This document shows, piece after piece, positions 9,196-16,829 of a DNA stretch of 64,000 bases; position 1 is the stretch's first letter, and each line of letters starts with the position of its first letter. A program made the translations under genes and the position numbers. The notes beneath the pieces are model-generated. The model was not told the origin of the DNA. It saw nothing but the letters and a program-made list of their open reading frames with translations, and searched no databases. The DNA is from Hungateiclostridiaceae bacterium UBA1305 (GTDB lineage Bacteria; Bacillota; Clostridia; Acetivibrionales; DTU013), in the NCBI GenBank assembly GCA_002307275.1, contig DBTX01000095.1:1-64000 (forward strand), given 5' to 3'.

Positions 9196-10098
9196 GAGTT
9201 CCAGTATCTCATGCAAGTCGGGCGGGTTCAGGGCCATGGGGAATCTTCTGCATACGCAGGCGGCTGTGGCGGCGGCGAATTTTACAGTATCCGTGTCGCT
9301 CATGCCTTTCAGTACACCATAGACCACACCGCCCCTGAAGGTGTCACCTGCGCCCAGAGTGCCTGCGACTTCAACCTTGAATGGTTTGAGTGATTGCATA
9401 CCGCTGTTCTTTCTGCCGTAAAGTATTTCTTTTGAACCGAATGTAAAAATCACCAGACCGTGAGAAGCGTCTGTATATCTTTTGAAGAGTCCGGCGATGT
9501 CCTCGCCTTTAAAGCTGTTTCCAATGAATTCGTTGGAGATGACCGTTGCCGCAGCATTTGCGTGCAGGCTGCTGTCAGGCAGGCAATCTATCGTGACATA
9601 CGGTTTACCGTTTTCAAAGCAGAAGTTTGCCAGATTGGACGAAACATCTCCAAAGAAAGGATCAATGGACACGATTTTCGAAGCTATTACAGCATCTCTG
9701 TTAAAATCGGACCATCTTGTGCCCTCCCTAAAATAGCCTCCGAACCTGCCGAATACAGTGCGTGTTTCTCCTCCGACCAGTACCAGGTCCTGCACACCAT
9801 TGAAGGACGAATCATAGTGAAGGCCTGTGCAATCTATGTCAAACTGCCTGTAAAAATCCAGAATGCCATCTTTGGTCCTGGTTCCAAGGAATGGGCCATC
9901 AATCTTAACCCTGGCGCCCATTCTCGACAGCACGATCGCCGAGTTTCCTGTCTCTCCACCCGGTATAAAGTAAGTCTGCCTGATCTCTCCATAGGTATCC
10001 GGTTCGGGATATTTGCCCTCGAGAAGATGTATTGTGGAATAGACCGTCATACCATATAGGTATACATCAAGGTTAAGTTTCGATGCATCTGTATTCAT
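9151..10098 (-). CDS. PfkB-family carbohydrate/nucleoside kinase
   Basis: This ribokinase-fold sugar or nucleoside kinase has 315 residues. The N-terminal YFIPGGETGNSAIVLSRMG carries the substrate-site Gly-Gly, and GTLGAGDTFRGG near residue 250 holds the catalytic Asp and anion hole. AGGAG precedes the ATG by six bases. The last residues (NQGQNQGDGSSGL) are Gln/Gly-rich and encoded inside the palindromic repeats, so the natural C-terminus was probably replaced or extended by repeat DNA. The substrate cannot be named. The convergent ABC operon ends about 120 bases away. Confidence 0.85.
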   Translation of the reverse strand: MNTDASKLNLDVYLYGMTVYSTIHLLEGKYPEPDTYGEIRQTYFIPGGETGNSAIVLSRMGARVKIDGPFLGTRTKDGILDFYRQFDIDCTGLHYDSSFNGVQDLVLVGGETRTVFGRFGGYFREGTRWSDFNRDAVIASKIVSIDPFFGDVSSNLANFCFENGKPYVTIDCLPDSSLHANAAATVISNEFIGNSFKGEDIAGLFKRYTDASHGLVIFTFGSKEILYGRKNSGMQSLKPFKVEVAGTLGAGDTFRGGVVYGVLKGMSDTDTVKFAAATAACVCRRFPMALNPPDLHEILELKNQGQNQGDGSSGL

Positions 10099-10174
10099 AA
10101 AAATCTCCTATCTTTCTATAACATAACTCCACATCCTTCATAGAATGTACTATGTAGAAAGGAGTATAAATGCA

Positions 10175-10723
10175 ATGCAGAACTACGAGAATTCTTTCAC
10201 CTCTGAAAAAAATGCCAATCAGCCTCAAGTAATCGGTCTGGAATACAGAGTATATAAATCCTTTACCGGTAAGTACTTTATGGGTCATACACCGCAAATA
10301 TGCCTGGGGGCAAATTCAAATGCATGGAGTGGCTTGCTGAACCCGGCAAATTCCGGTGTGAATTTATATGTTAATACCTTTGCTGTTACAAACACATCTG
10401 CACTACCGTTCCAGGCTCAATTATGGCTAAACAGCTCACCACTTGGAAATGCAGCAGTATCATCGCATTTCTCCCCGGCCAATACTGCTTTTATTCCGCT
10501 TCCAAAGCCGAAGTCGTTGCTTGCATATAGTCAATATGTGCCTGCCACGCCCATGAATGGGGTAAGCATCCTTTCGAGAATAGCTGAGGCAAACTCAACA
10601 ACCGTTGGTAATTATTACGGAAAAATTGTTATACCGCCGGGAGGAACATTTATTGTCTTTTTGCATTCCCCAGGCACACAGTATATTAAAACAGAAGTCG
10701 CATTCGGCTGGTGGGAGGAATAG
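10175..10723 (+). CDS. DUF6143-family protein
   Basis: A protein of 182 residues, which I recognise as DUF6143, a family of unknown function in Firmicutes. It has the features I associate with that family: a YFMGHTP segment, NAWSGLLNPANSGVNLYVN, an aromatic/Pro-rich middle and a beta-rich pattern. No signal peptide or membrane segment is visible. I chose the ATG at 10175, ten bases after GGAG; an in-frame ATG at 10145 lacks a ribosome site. The stop is TAG, which matters in a genome encoding tRNA-Pyl. It is divergent from the PfkB-family kinase and convergent with fchA. Confidence 0.7.
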   Translation: MQNYENSFTSEKNANQPQVIGLEYRVYKSFTGKYFMGHTPQICLGANSNAWSGLLNPANSGVNLYVNTFAVTNTSALPFQAQLWLNSSPLGNAAVSSHFSPANTAFIPLPKPKSLLAYSQYVPATPMNGVSILSRIAEANSTTVGNYYGKIVIPPGGTFIVFLHSPGTQYIKTEVAFGWWEE

Positions 10724-10739
10724 GTGCTTTTCCCCGTAA

Positions 10740-11369
10740 TCACAATAACCTTTTGCTTACATCAGCCAACGCAAGCAGCTTCAATTCATCCGCTTCTGCA
10801 AGAAGTTTCACCTTCCTGGCAAGAAGCCTTTCTTTAAAAGCATCTTCTTTTATGAGCGGTAAATTGATGTCAACACTCAGCAATGCCGACCTCAGTGCCG
10901 CATCAGCCAGGTACACTCCGACTCCAACATCCGATATTGCTGTCTTGTTGCCAATCGGAGCCAGTTGTTTGGCCTGTTTGAGAATTTCAATACACGCACT
11001 GCACAGTTCCAGAGGTACAGATGAGGCGTTCTGTGCCGACTTCTCCATTCCCACACTCTTGAAGGTCTTTTCTTCCTCTGTGGCAGACGGTAAACGCCAA
11101 GCCTCCATAAAGTTCTGGAATGCCTCTATATCTTTCTCGGTCAGTGCTTTTATTTCATTCACATTCTTACTCATCTTTTCGAGAATGTTTTTGACCTCAT
11201 CTTGAACTGCATCGTATCCCTTTTTACCTAGTGTCAAATTTGCAACCATGCTTACCATCGCAGAAGCGTTTGCGGCAACAACAGCACTGACGCTGCCCCC
11301 GCCCGGTGTGGGGTTTTTTGATGAAGCTGCATCAAGGTAATCATTTAGTGTCATTTCATAAATATTCAT
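10740..11369 (-). CDS. fchA: Formiminotransferase-cyclodeaminase family protein (methenyl-THF cyclohydrolase)
   Basis: This all-helical protein of the FTCD C-terminal/FchA family has 209 residues. Members act as formimido-THF cyclodeaminase or methenyl-THF cyclohydrolase. The PTPGGGSVSAVVAANASAMV motif near residue 20 is diagnostic. It directly follows folD, and the folD stop is an amber codon in frame with this ATG, 12 bases upstream. A role in the folate branch that oxidises the methyl group of methylamine is inferred from its position after the pyl genes. AGGAGG precedes the start. Confidence 0.88.
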   Translation of the reverse strand: MNIYEMTLNDYLDAASSKNPTPGGGSVSAVVAANASAMVSMVANLTLGKKGYDAVQDEVKNILEKMSKNVNEIKALTEKDIEAFQNFMEAWRLPSATEEEKTFKSVGMEKSAQNASSVPLELCSACIEILKQAKQLAPIGNKTAISDVGVGVYLADAALRSALLSVDINLPLIKEDAFKERLLARKVKLLAEADELKLLALADVSKRLL

Positions 11370-11378
11370 GCTTTCCTC

Positions 11379-12242
11379 CTATTTCAAACCCTTCTGGAGC
11401 TTCAGCGCCTTCAGGGTATTTGCCATAATGATCGTTGTTGTCAGACTTCCTACGCCTCCCGGCACGGGAGTAATTGCAGCCGCTTTTTCCTTAGCGTTCA
11501 CAAAGTCCACATCACCTGTAAACGATCCGTCCGCCAGTTCATTAATTCCTGCATCGATTACAATTGTTCCTTCAGCTACCATATCATCGGTCACCAGATG
11601 CGCACGTCCTGCCGCTGCTATCAGAATCTCAGCCCTTCTGCACTCCTGAGCAAGGTCCAGTGTCTTCGTATGGCAAACCGTAACTGTAGCATCCCGGCTG
11701 ATGAGCAGCGATGCCAGCGGTCTGCCCACAGTATCCCCTCTGCCCACGAGCGTAACACGCTTACCCTTCAATGACACACAGGATCTCTCAATAAGCTCGA
11801 TGCAGGCCATGGGAGTCGCAGGCACAAGCGCCCGGCTCTCCTGTCCACCCATAATATATCCGCGGTTCACAGCTGTCACTCCATCCACGTCCTTCTTCGG
11901 ATCAATCGCATTCATAACTTTTGTTTTATCTATATGCTTTGGCAGCGGCAGTTCCACGAGTATTCCATGCACCGTGTCCTCAGCGTTCAAAGCGGCGATA
12001 TGCTGCAATAGCTCTTCCTCGCTGACATCGCCGCCAAATCTTGTAAGGTCGACCTGGACACCCAGTTTATCACCGATCTTCACCTTGCTCTGCGCATACC
12101 ATACACTGCCGGGATCGTCGCCTGCCAACAGGACAGATAGCTTCGGGTCATATCCCAGCCCTTTTACCTTCTCTATCTCCACCCGCAGCTCTGCACGGAT
12201 CTCTTCCGCAACAGGCGCTCCCTTGATTTCCTTTGCTCCCAT
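11379..12242 (-). CDS. folD: Bifunctional methylene-THF dehydrogenase / methenyl-THF cyclohydrolase
   Basis: FolD interconverts methylene-, methenyl- and formyl-tetrahydrofolate with NAD(P). The 287 residues are standard. VWYAQSKVKIGDKLGV holds the catalytic Lys region, and GRGDTVGRPLASLL with TPVPGGVGSLTTT are the family signatures. The gene ends in TAG (11379-11381). The next codons GAG GAA AGC lead straight into the ATG of fchA in the same frame, so amber read-through would give a FolD-FchA fusion. It lies downstream of pylSc, separated by a weak terminator and its own putative promoter. Confidence 0.95.
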   Translation of the reverse strand: MGAKEIKGAPVAEEIRAELRVEIEKVKGLGYDPKLSVLLAGDDPGSVWYAQSKVKIGDKLGVQVDLTRFGGDVSEEELLQHIAALNAEDTVHGILVELPLPKHIDKTKVMNAIDPKKDVDGVTAVNRGYIMGGQESRALVPATPMACIELIERSCVSLKGKRVTLVGRGDTVGRPLASLLISRDATVTVCHTKTLDLAQECRRAEILIAAAGRAHLVTDDMVAEGTIVIDAGINELADGSFTGDVDFVNAKEKAAAITPVPGGVGSLTTTIIMANTLKALKLQKGLK

Positions 12243-12270
12243 TTATATTTCCCTTTCATAATGTAACATG

Positions 12271-12288
12271 ATGGTATTATTTTACCAT
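12271..12288. promoter_or_regulatory. Inverted repeat over the putative folD -10 region
   Basis: ATGGTA and TACCAT arms flank a six-base spacer. The minus-strand hexamer TAAAAT inside the repeat (12284-12279) could be the -10 box of folD, with TTGGCA upstream at a rather long 19-base spacing. A repressor site is possible but not proven. Confidence 0.3.
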
Positions 12289-12386
12289 AACACTATCAGG
12301 GATTGCCAAAAAAATATGTTTTCAGGTATTATTCTCAAAAGAGAACTTTCAGGCAACATTGCGTAAATTAAACAAACATAATGAAA

Positions 12387-12404
12387 GCAGGGTGGTTGCC
12401 CTGC
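12387..12404 (-). terminator. Hairpin after pylSc
   Basis: GCAGGG and CCCTGC arms with a six-base loop. On the minus strand the hairpin is followed by TTTCATTATGTTTG, a broken T tract. It would end the pyl transcript before the folD promoter, though a weak terminator would allow partial read-through. Confidence 0.5.
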
Positions 12405-12474
12405 CGGTAATAGATGCTATTATGCCCGTCAAAATAAAGATGTACTCCAAACTGATAATCCCACCCATGAACAC

Positions 12475-13314
12475 TTATTTTATGTTCAATACAGCACCAT
12501 CCTGATAGGTAATGCTTCTGGAGTACCGGTGGATTCCTTCCTCCCCTTCCCGATACATCAACAAACGTTCCAACCCGAATCCAATGCCTACCCATGTACA
12601 TGTAATATTCCATGCTGCGTCCAGAGGGTGCGGTCCCATGGAGGAGGAGGCCAGTTCCGTCCCATCCCTGCCAATGATATCAAGGCCCCTCCCATAGATT
12701 ACCGAATCTTCGTTTTCGAATCCGAATTCCTTTATTTGAGCCGCCTTCAGCACTGCTTCCGCCAGCTCCTTCAGCCGCTGTATCCTCTCGTCTTCAGGGG
12801 TCCCCCATTCCACAAGATTCAGCATGGTGAATTCCTTTAAATGGCTCTTCCCCTCTGTTTCTTTCCGAAAGCAGGAACCTATCTCAAAAAGCCTTAATGG
12901 CATTTTGGAATAATTCATCATTTTTTTTGAGACCTCATACAGATTTGGCGCCAGCATCGGTCTCAAGCAAGTCTTATTGTCAAGCCAAAATACCTGCTCA
13001 TTCAGCGGATGTGTTCCGTCGATAGACATACGCTCTAAAAACTTTCTTGATATGATCGTTGGTGTTGTAACCTGTGCGAAGCCCTGATCATAAAGGCTTT
13101 GTTCAATATTGTGCTGTAAGCTGCACAGTTTGGGCTGATAAACCTCTTCAGTCAACTGCTTTATTTTTGAACGGTTTTCTTTAACTGCTGCTTTTTCTAC
13201 CTGTTGATAACCCGCTTCACGTTCTCCGACCGAACTAAACTGCATCTGGAGCACACCTTGCTTCAGTCCCAACTCAATCAATCGATTCCTCTGTGTTTCA
13301 GAAAATGCAACCAT
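12475..13314 (-). CDS. pylSc: Pyrrolysyl-tRNA synthetase, catalytic subunit
   Basis: This class II aminoacyl-tRNA synthetase catalytic domain charges tRNA-Pyl with pyrrolysine. The 279 residues equal the separate catalytic subunit of bacteria such as Desulfitobacterium. The motif 2 region LRPMLAPNLYE and RLFEIGSCFRKE, and motif 3 GIGFGLERLLM, are clear. EFTMLN carries Asn166, equivalent to the pyrrolysine-binding Asn346 of Methanosarcina PylRS, while the archaeal Cys348 position is Val168. GGGAG precedes the ATG. It is the last gene of the pyl operon, 99 bases after pylSn, and ends in TAA. Confidence 0.96.
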   Translation of the reverse strand: MVAFSETQRNRLIELGLKQGVLQMQFSSVGEREAGYQQVEKAAVKENRSKIKQLTEEVYQPKLCSLQHNIEQSLYDQGFAQVTTPTIISRKFLERMSIDGTHPLNEQVFWLDNKTCLRPMLAPNLYEVSKKMMNYSKMPLRLFEIGSCFRKETEGKSHLKEFTMLNLVEWGTPEDERIQRLKELAEAVLKAAQIKEFGFENEDSVIYGRGLDIIGRDGTELASSSMGPHPLDAAWNITCTWVGIGFGLERLLMYREGEEGIHRYSRSITYQDGAVLNIK

Positions 13315-13413
13315 GCTTCATCTCCCTATTGATTCATAGTTAATATCATCTACCCTCATCAAAGCCACCAGTTTCATTGCCTTTCCGGATACAGACCGAG
13401 CAGTTGACCTTAG

Positions 13414-13752
13414 TCAACGACCAGCCCCGGCAGAGTCCGAAAATACAGTCGAAGAATACTTCGACATTTTCCACTCCGGTATCCTGCATTTGGGGCAGGG
13501 ATAGGTACACCAGCGGTTTCTAAGCCATCTTGCACTTCGGCTGTTTTTGGAATTCCATACGGTAAACTCTTCTCCGCAATGCGTCGTGATTTTTATGTTA
13601 TTCACAAGAAGTTCAACACTTTTTATGCCATGCAGGACACCAGATCTGGAAGGCCATAACTTGATTTTATTCATCAGGGAATATAAGCTTTGGTTTTTAT
13701 TTACATACCGTTTGACGATATCCTTTTTTGATTTTTCCAGTTTCTCGTTCAT
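13414..13752 (-). CDS. pylSn: Pyrrolysyl-tRNA synthetase, N-terminal tRNA-binding subunit
   Basis: This small tRNA-Pyl-binding protein corresponds to the N-terminal domain of archaeal PylRS and has 112 residues. IKLWPSRSGVLHGIKS and NSRSARWLRNRW are family signatures. The His of VLHG with CTYPCPKC supplies the likely zinc ligands. It grips the T-arm and small variable loop of tRNA-Pyl and raises affinity for the catalytic subunit. Its ATG overlaps the pylD stop (ATGA), so translation is coupled. A short inverted repeat, GTTGAC/GTCAAC, covers its stop codon. Confidence 0.93.
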   Translation of the reverse strand: MNEKLEKSKKDIVKRYVNKNQSLYSLMNKIKLWPSRSGVLHGIKSVELLVNNIKITTHCGEEFTVWNSKNSRSARWLRNRWCTYPCPKCRIPEWKMSKYSSTVFSDSAGAGR

Positions 13753-14576
13753 AACTGCCTCCTTCCTGAAGCCGTTTCCTGAAGTTGCTTCATGCAGTCG
13801 AAATACATCGTCATAATTCCTAATTCCAAAGGATTATGAAAGACAGGTACTTGATCCATGACCTCCTTTGATACGCCAAGAGGGATACCGGGTGCTGAAA
13901 TCCTGGTTTGTTCCGTCACATCGCAGGATCTGATAAAGTCTCCCGAGGTTGTGGCATCCAACAGATATCTGTAGTTCCTTATATGGTTCCTATCCCTTTC
14001 CACCCTGGCATTCTTTATGGAAGCAGCAACCCTGCAGGCTTTTGCTTCGTCAATATCACACAGCACCGGTACAGCGCCTTTTTTTGAAAAATATTGTGCC
14101 GCTGCTGCCCCCACCGGACCCGAACCCAGAATCAGAACCTCTTCCTTTTCAACCCTTTCCATCATGATTTCCAGGGCCGCAGCAAAGCCAATGCCCGTTG
14201 CATAACCGTTGTCGGAAGTTACATTCCCATGCACGGAAAATGCTGCACATACATCATCATCCGCCATGAAAATAAGTTCTGCACCATTGATGTAAGCTTC
14301 CTGTATTCCGGCAACATCCGTCTTTTTTGTTATAAAGACATCCGCCCCGCAATGCTCAAGAATATCTCTCACTGCCTCATTAAAGCCTCCGATGATGCCC
14401 AACCCGCAGGTCACCGGTACAGTCGCCGTTCTTAGTCCAATGTTCAAGTGAGGCGCATTTACAGCCTTTCTTGCTATTTCCTCCAGCGTATGTCCAAATG
14501 TTCTTTGCCATTGCAGGTCATTTTTCTGCAGATCACAGGATATCCGGTCGATATCAATCGTATTCAGTCTCGTCAT
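13749..14576 (-). CDS. pylD: Pyrrolysine biosynthesis dehydrogenase
   Basis: PylD oxidises the lysine-derived dipeptide made by PylC to an aldehyde that cyclises to pyrrolysine, using NAD. The 275 residues fit the family. A Rossmann nucleotide loop LGSGPVGAAAAQYF lies in the C-terminal half, with GLGIIGGFNEAVRDIL and a DDDVCAAFS stretch in the N-terminal domain. AGGAG precedes the ATG. It sits between pylC (26-base gap) and pylSn (overlap), as expected for a pyl operon. Confidence 0.95.
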   Translation of the reverse strand: MTRLNTIDIDRISCDLQKNDLQWQRTFGHTLEEIARKAVNAPHLNIGLRTATVPVTCGLGIIGGFNEAVRDILEHCGADVFITKKTDVAGIQEAYINGAELIFMADDDVCAAFSVHGNVTSDNGYATGIGFAAALEIMMERVEKEEVLILGSGPVGAAAAQYFSKKGAVPVLCDIDEAKACRVAASIKNARVERDRNHIRNYRYLLDATTSGDFIRSCDVTEQTRISAPGIPLGVSKEVMDQVPVFHNPLELGIMTMYFDCMKQLQETASGRRQL

Positions 14577-14602
14577 GCTTCACACTTCTCCTTCCTGTCC
14601 TT

Positions 14603-15745
14603 TTACCCTTCAATAAATGCAAGGTTTGGATTATTGACCTTCCTTTTTATGTTTTCCACGCATTGCAGGAATTTTTCGTACGCATTCCCGCAGGTATCGG
14701 CAGTAATGATGATAATGGCTTTCCAGTTCATTTTGCCTTCAAAATAGTCCGTAATTCCTTCATCCACTCCAAAAAATCCGCTGATCAGTGCCATGTTCCT
14801 GCAATCTCCAATCGCATGCTCTCCCATGACCCTTATTTCATCAGGTCCAACCACGATCTGCTGATAGAGGCAAACCTCATGCTTCGTTGCATTTCCGCCA
14901 TAAAAGGTACCGTTTGCCATCCCTGCCAGCATTTCAACCATATTAATGCCACTGGAATTATAAATACTGACAGGTGTCTGACTTGGAAATCTCGCATCAA
15001 TTTCCAGCAACTTCAATATTCCGTTATGGCAGATTACTTCTATGTCGAAGATCCCCTTAATTTTCATGGATTCTGCCAATTTACAGGCTATCCCGAAAAA
15101 CTGATCTTCCAGTTCCTTCTCAATCTGTGCCGGTGCAATAATCCGTTTGCAGTCATAGCTTTCATCCGTTATGACTTCCGTTATCTGTGGATAATAAAAA
15201 TTTTCTCCGTCACCGATCACCTCAATGGAAAAGGACCTGCCCTCCAAATATTCCTGTATCACAATTTCTCCAGCCATACCGGCAATCACTGCTTCCGCTT
15301 CTTCTCCCGACCAGGCCTTATGCACCTGGCTGCTGCCGCTCAGGTTATCCGGTTTGATAATAACAGGGAACTGGCACTCCGGATATTTCCCGGGCAAAGG
15401 CAGCCCCAGACTTTCAAATAATTGATTGGATGCGGTTTTTGAGGAGGAAATCCGGTAGCTGCCTTCGTCAAAAATGACTTTTCTGCCGGTTATCCCACCA
15501 TACTCCAGAAGCTTATGCAATACCCTGTCATTCTCTATTGCAGGGATAATCACATCTGCTTCCTTGAATAACTGCAGCAACCTGAGCTCTGAAAATACGT
15601 TTTCCTGAACAAAGCGGTCTGCCAATCCAATTGCAGGAGCCTCTGCGCTTTTGTCAACAAGAATCGTATAGAACCCTGCTTTTTTTGCCAGATAGGCAAT
15701 TTCAATTCCCTGCAGCTTACCTCCTGCAATCAGAACTTTTATCAT
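14603..15745 (-). CDS. pylC: Pyrrolysine biosynthesis ATP-grasp ligase
   Basis: PylC joins 3-methyl-D-ornithine to the epsilon amine of L-lysine with ATP. The 380-residue protein has an N-terminal pre-ATP-grasp fold (VLIAGGKLQGIEIAYLAKKAG) and an ATP-grasp domain with FPVIIKPDNLSGSSQVH and KLLEIDARFPSQTPVSIYNSSG, the metal/ATP segment. AGGAG precedes the ATG. The start overlaps the pylB stop by four bases (ATGA). Confidence 0.96.
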   Translation of the reverse strand: MIKVLIAGGKLQGIEIAYLAKKAGFYTILVDKSAEAPAIGLADRFVQENVFSELRLLQLFKEADVIIPAIENDRVLHKLLEYGGITGRKVIFDEGSYRISSSKTASNQLFESLGLPLPGKYPECQFPVIIKPDNLSGSSQVHKAWSGEEAEAVIAGMAGEIVIQEYLEGRSFSIEVIGDGENFYYPQITEVITDESYDCKRIIAPAQIEKELEDQFFGIACKLAESMKIKGIFDIEVICHNGILKLLEIDARFPSQTPVSIYNSSGINMVEMLAGMANGTFYGGNATKHEVCLYQQIVVGPDEIRVMGEHAIGDCRNMALISGFFGVDEGITDYFEGKMNWKAIIIITADTCGNAYEKFLQCVENIKRKVNNPNLAFIEG

Positions 15746-16812
15746 GCCGGTAATCTCCTCGTCTCATTTTGCCGGGACTGCAGCCAGTTCTCATATTCTT
15801 CGGCAGTGGCCGACCGCAGGCCGCATTTATGAATACTTTCCTGAATTCCCTCAATTGTGCGATGCCCTTCGTCAATATCATAAACAGCGTTGGCAACTCC
15901 GGCATATCCTTCCTTCGGAGGAATAATCGATGTAATGACATTGGCTCCCGCATTCAATCTCTCTTCCAGCCCTCTCAGTCCATCTACGTCAAGCGAAGCC
16001 GGTATCAGCAGCTTTGGAAAGATCAGCCGCATGACTGCGATATTCAGAAGTTCACTCAGAAAGCTGCCCTGTTCGCATTCTCCCATGGGACTTCCCTTCT
16101 GAGGGATAAATGTCATTGTTCTTACCTGGGATGCTCCCAACCTCTTCATATACTCAAAGGATTTCACGTATTCCGCAAGCTGATTTCCCACCCCCGTCAA
16201 CAGGCCTTCTTCCACCAGCATACCCTGCTTTTTTGCATATTCCTTGGCATGAAGCCGGGCCTGATAATCCTGACCGGCTCTTAGTTTTCCGAACAGCACT
16301 CTGTTATGCGTCTCCTGATACAGGGCGTACCAATCCGCTCCGGCCCGGATAAGCTCATCGATTACCTCATCAGCCAATACCCCGGGGGAGATCATGATGG
16401 GGAGCTTTGTCTCCTCCTTAACTCTCCTCACAATTTCTGTAAGCCTCTCCGGATGGTCGATAAAATACGGATCTTCCCCCATTGTCAGATCAATCAAATG
16501 GATTCCTGCAGCTTTCATTTTCATTGCGGTACTGACGATTTCATCTACAGATTTCCTGTACCGGGGTGGCATGTCATTTGAATTTCGAAAATAACAAAAA
16601 GAACAATTGTTTTTGCAATAGGTTGAAAAATATACAAAGCTGTATAAAAACACCTTCGTGCCAAAATACCTTTCCCTTAATTTCCTTGCCGTTTCAAATA
16701 TCCGGTCAAGTGTCACCTTCTCCTTTTGCTCCAGCAAAAACAGTACTTCCTCCTCTTCCAGTTCTCTTCCCTCAAGGCTTTTCCCTAAAATATATTCCAG
16801 ACTCATATACAT
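15742..16812 (-). CDS. pylB: Methylornithine synthase, radical SAM
   Basis: PylB converts L-lysine to 3-methyl-D-ornithine by a radical SAM rearrangement, the first step of pyrrolysine synthesis. YCKNNCSFCYFR supplies the CxxxCxxC cysteines for the 4Fe-4S cluster, and MTFIPQKGSPM and DVDGLRGLEERLNAGAN follow in the TIM barrel. Length is about 356 residues, as expected. Three ATGs lie close together. I prefer 16812, which is spaced correctly from AAAGGA; 16818 and 16806 are alternatives. It is 17 bases after the activator fusion gene. Confidence 0.96.
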   Translation of the reverse strand: MYMSLEYILGKSLEGRELEEEEVLFLLEQKEKVTLDRIFETARKLRERYFGTKVFLYSFVYFSTYCKNNCSFCYFRNSNDMPPRYRKSVDEIVSTAMKMKAAGIHLIDLTMGEDPYFIDHPERLTEIVRRVKEETKLPIMISPGVLADEVIDELIRAGADWYALYQETHNRVLFGKLRAGQDYQARLHAKEYAKKQGMLVEEGLLTGVGNQLAEYVKSFEYMKRLGASQVRTMTFIPQKGSPMGECEQGSFLSELLNIAVMRLIFPKLLIPASLDVDGLRGLEERLNAGANVITSIIPPKEGYAGVANAVYDIDEGHRTIEGIQESIHKCGLRSATAEEYENWLQSRQNETRRLPA

Positions 16813-16829
16813 CAACATCCTTTGCTCTT

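Noticed and set aside
10724..10800. Pyrrolysine read-through extension of the DUF6143 protein as a meaningful product
   Set aside because: The extension of some 25 codons overlaps the convergent fchA gene and shows no conserved features.
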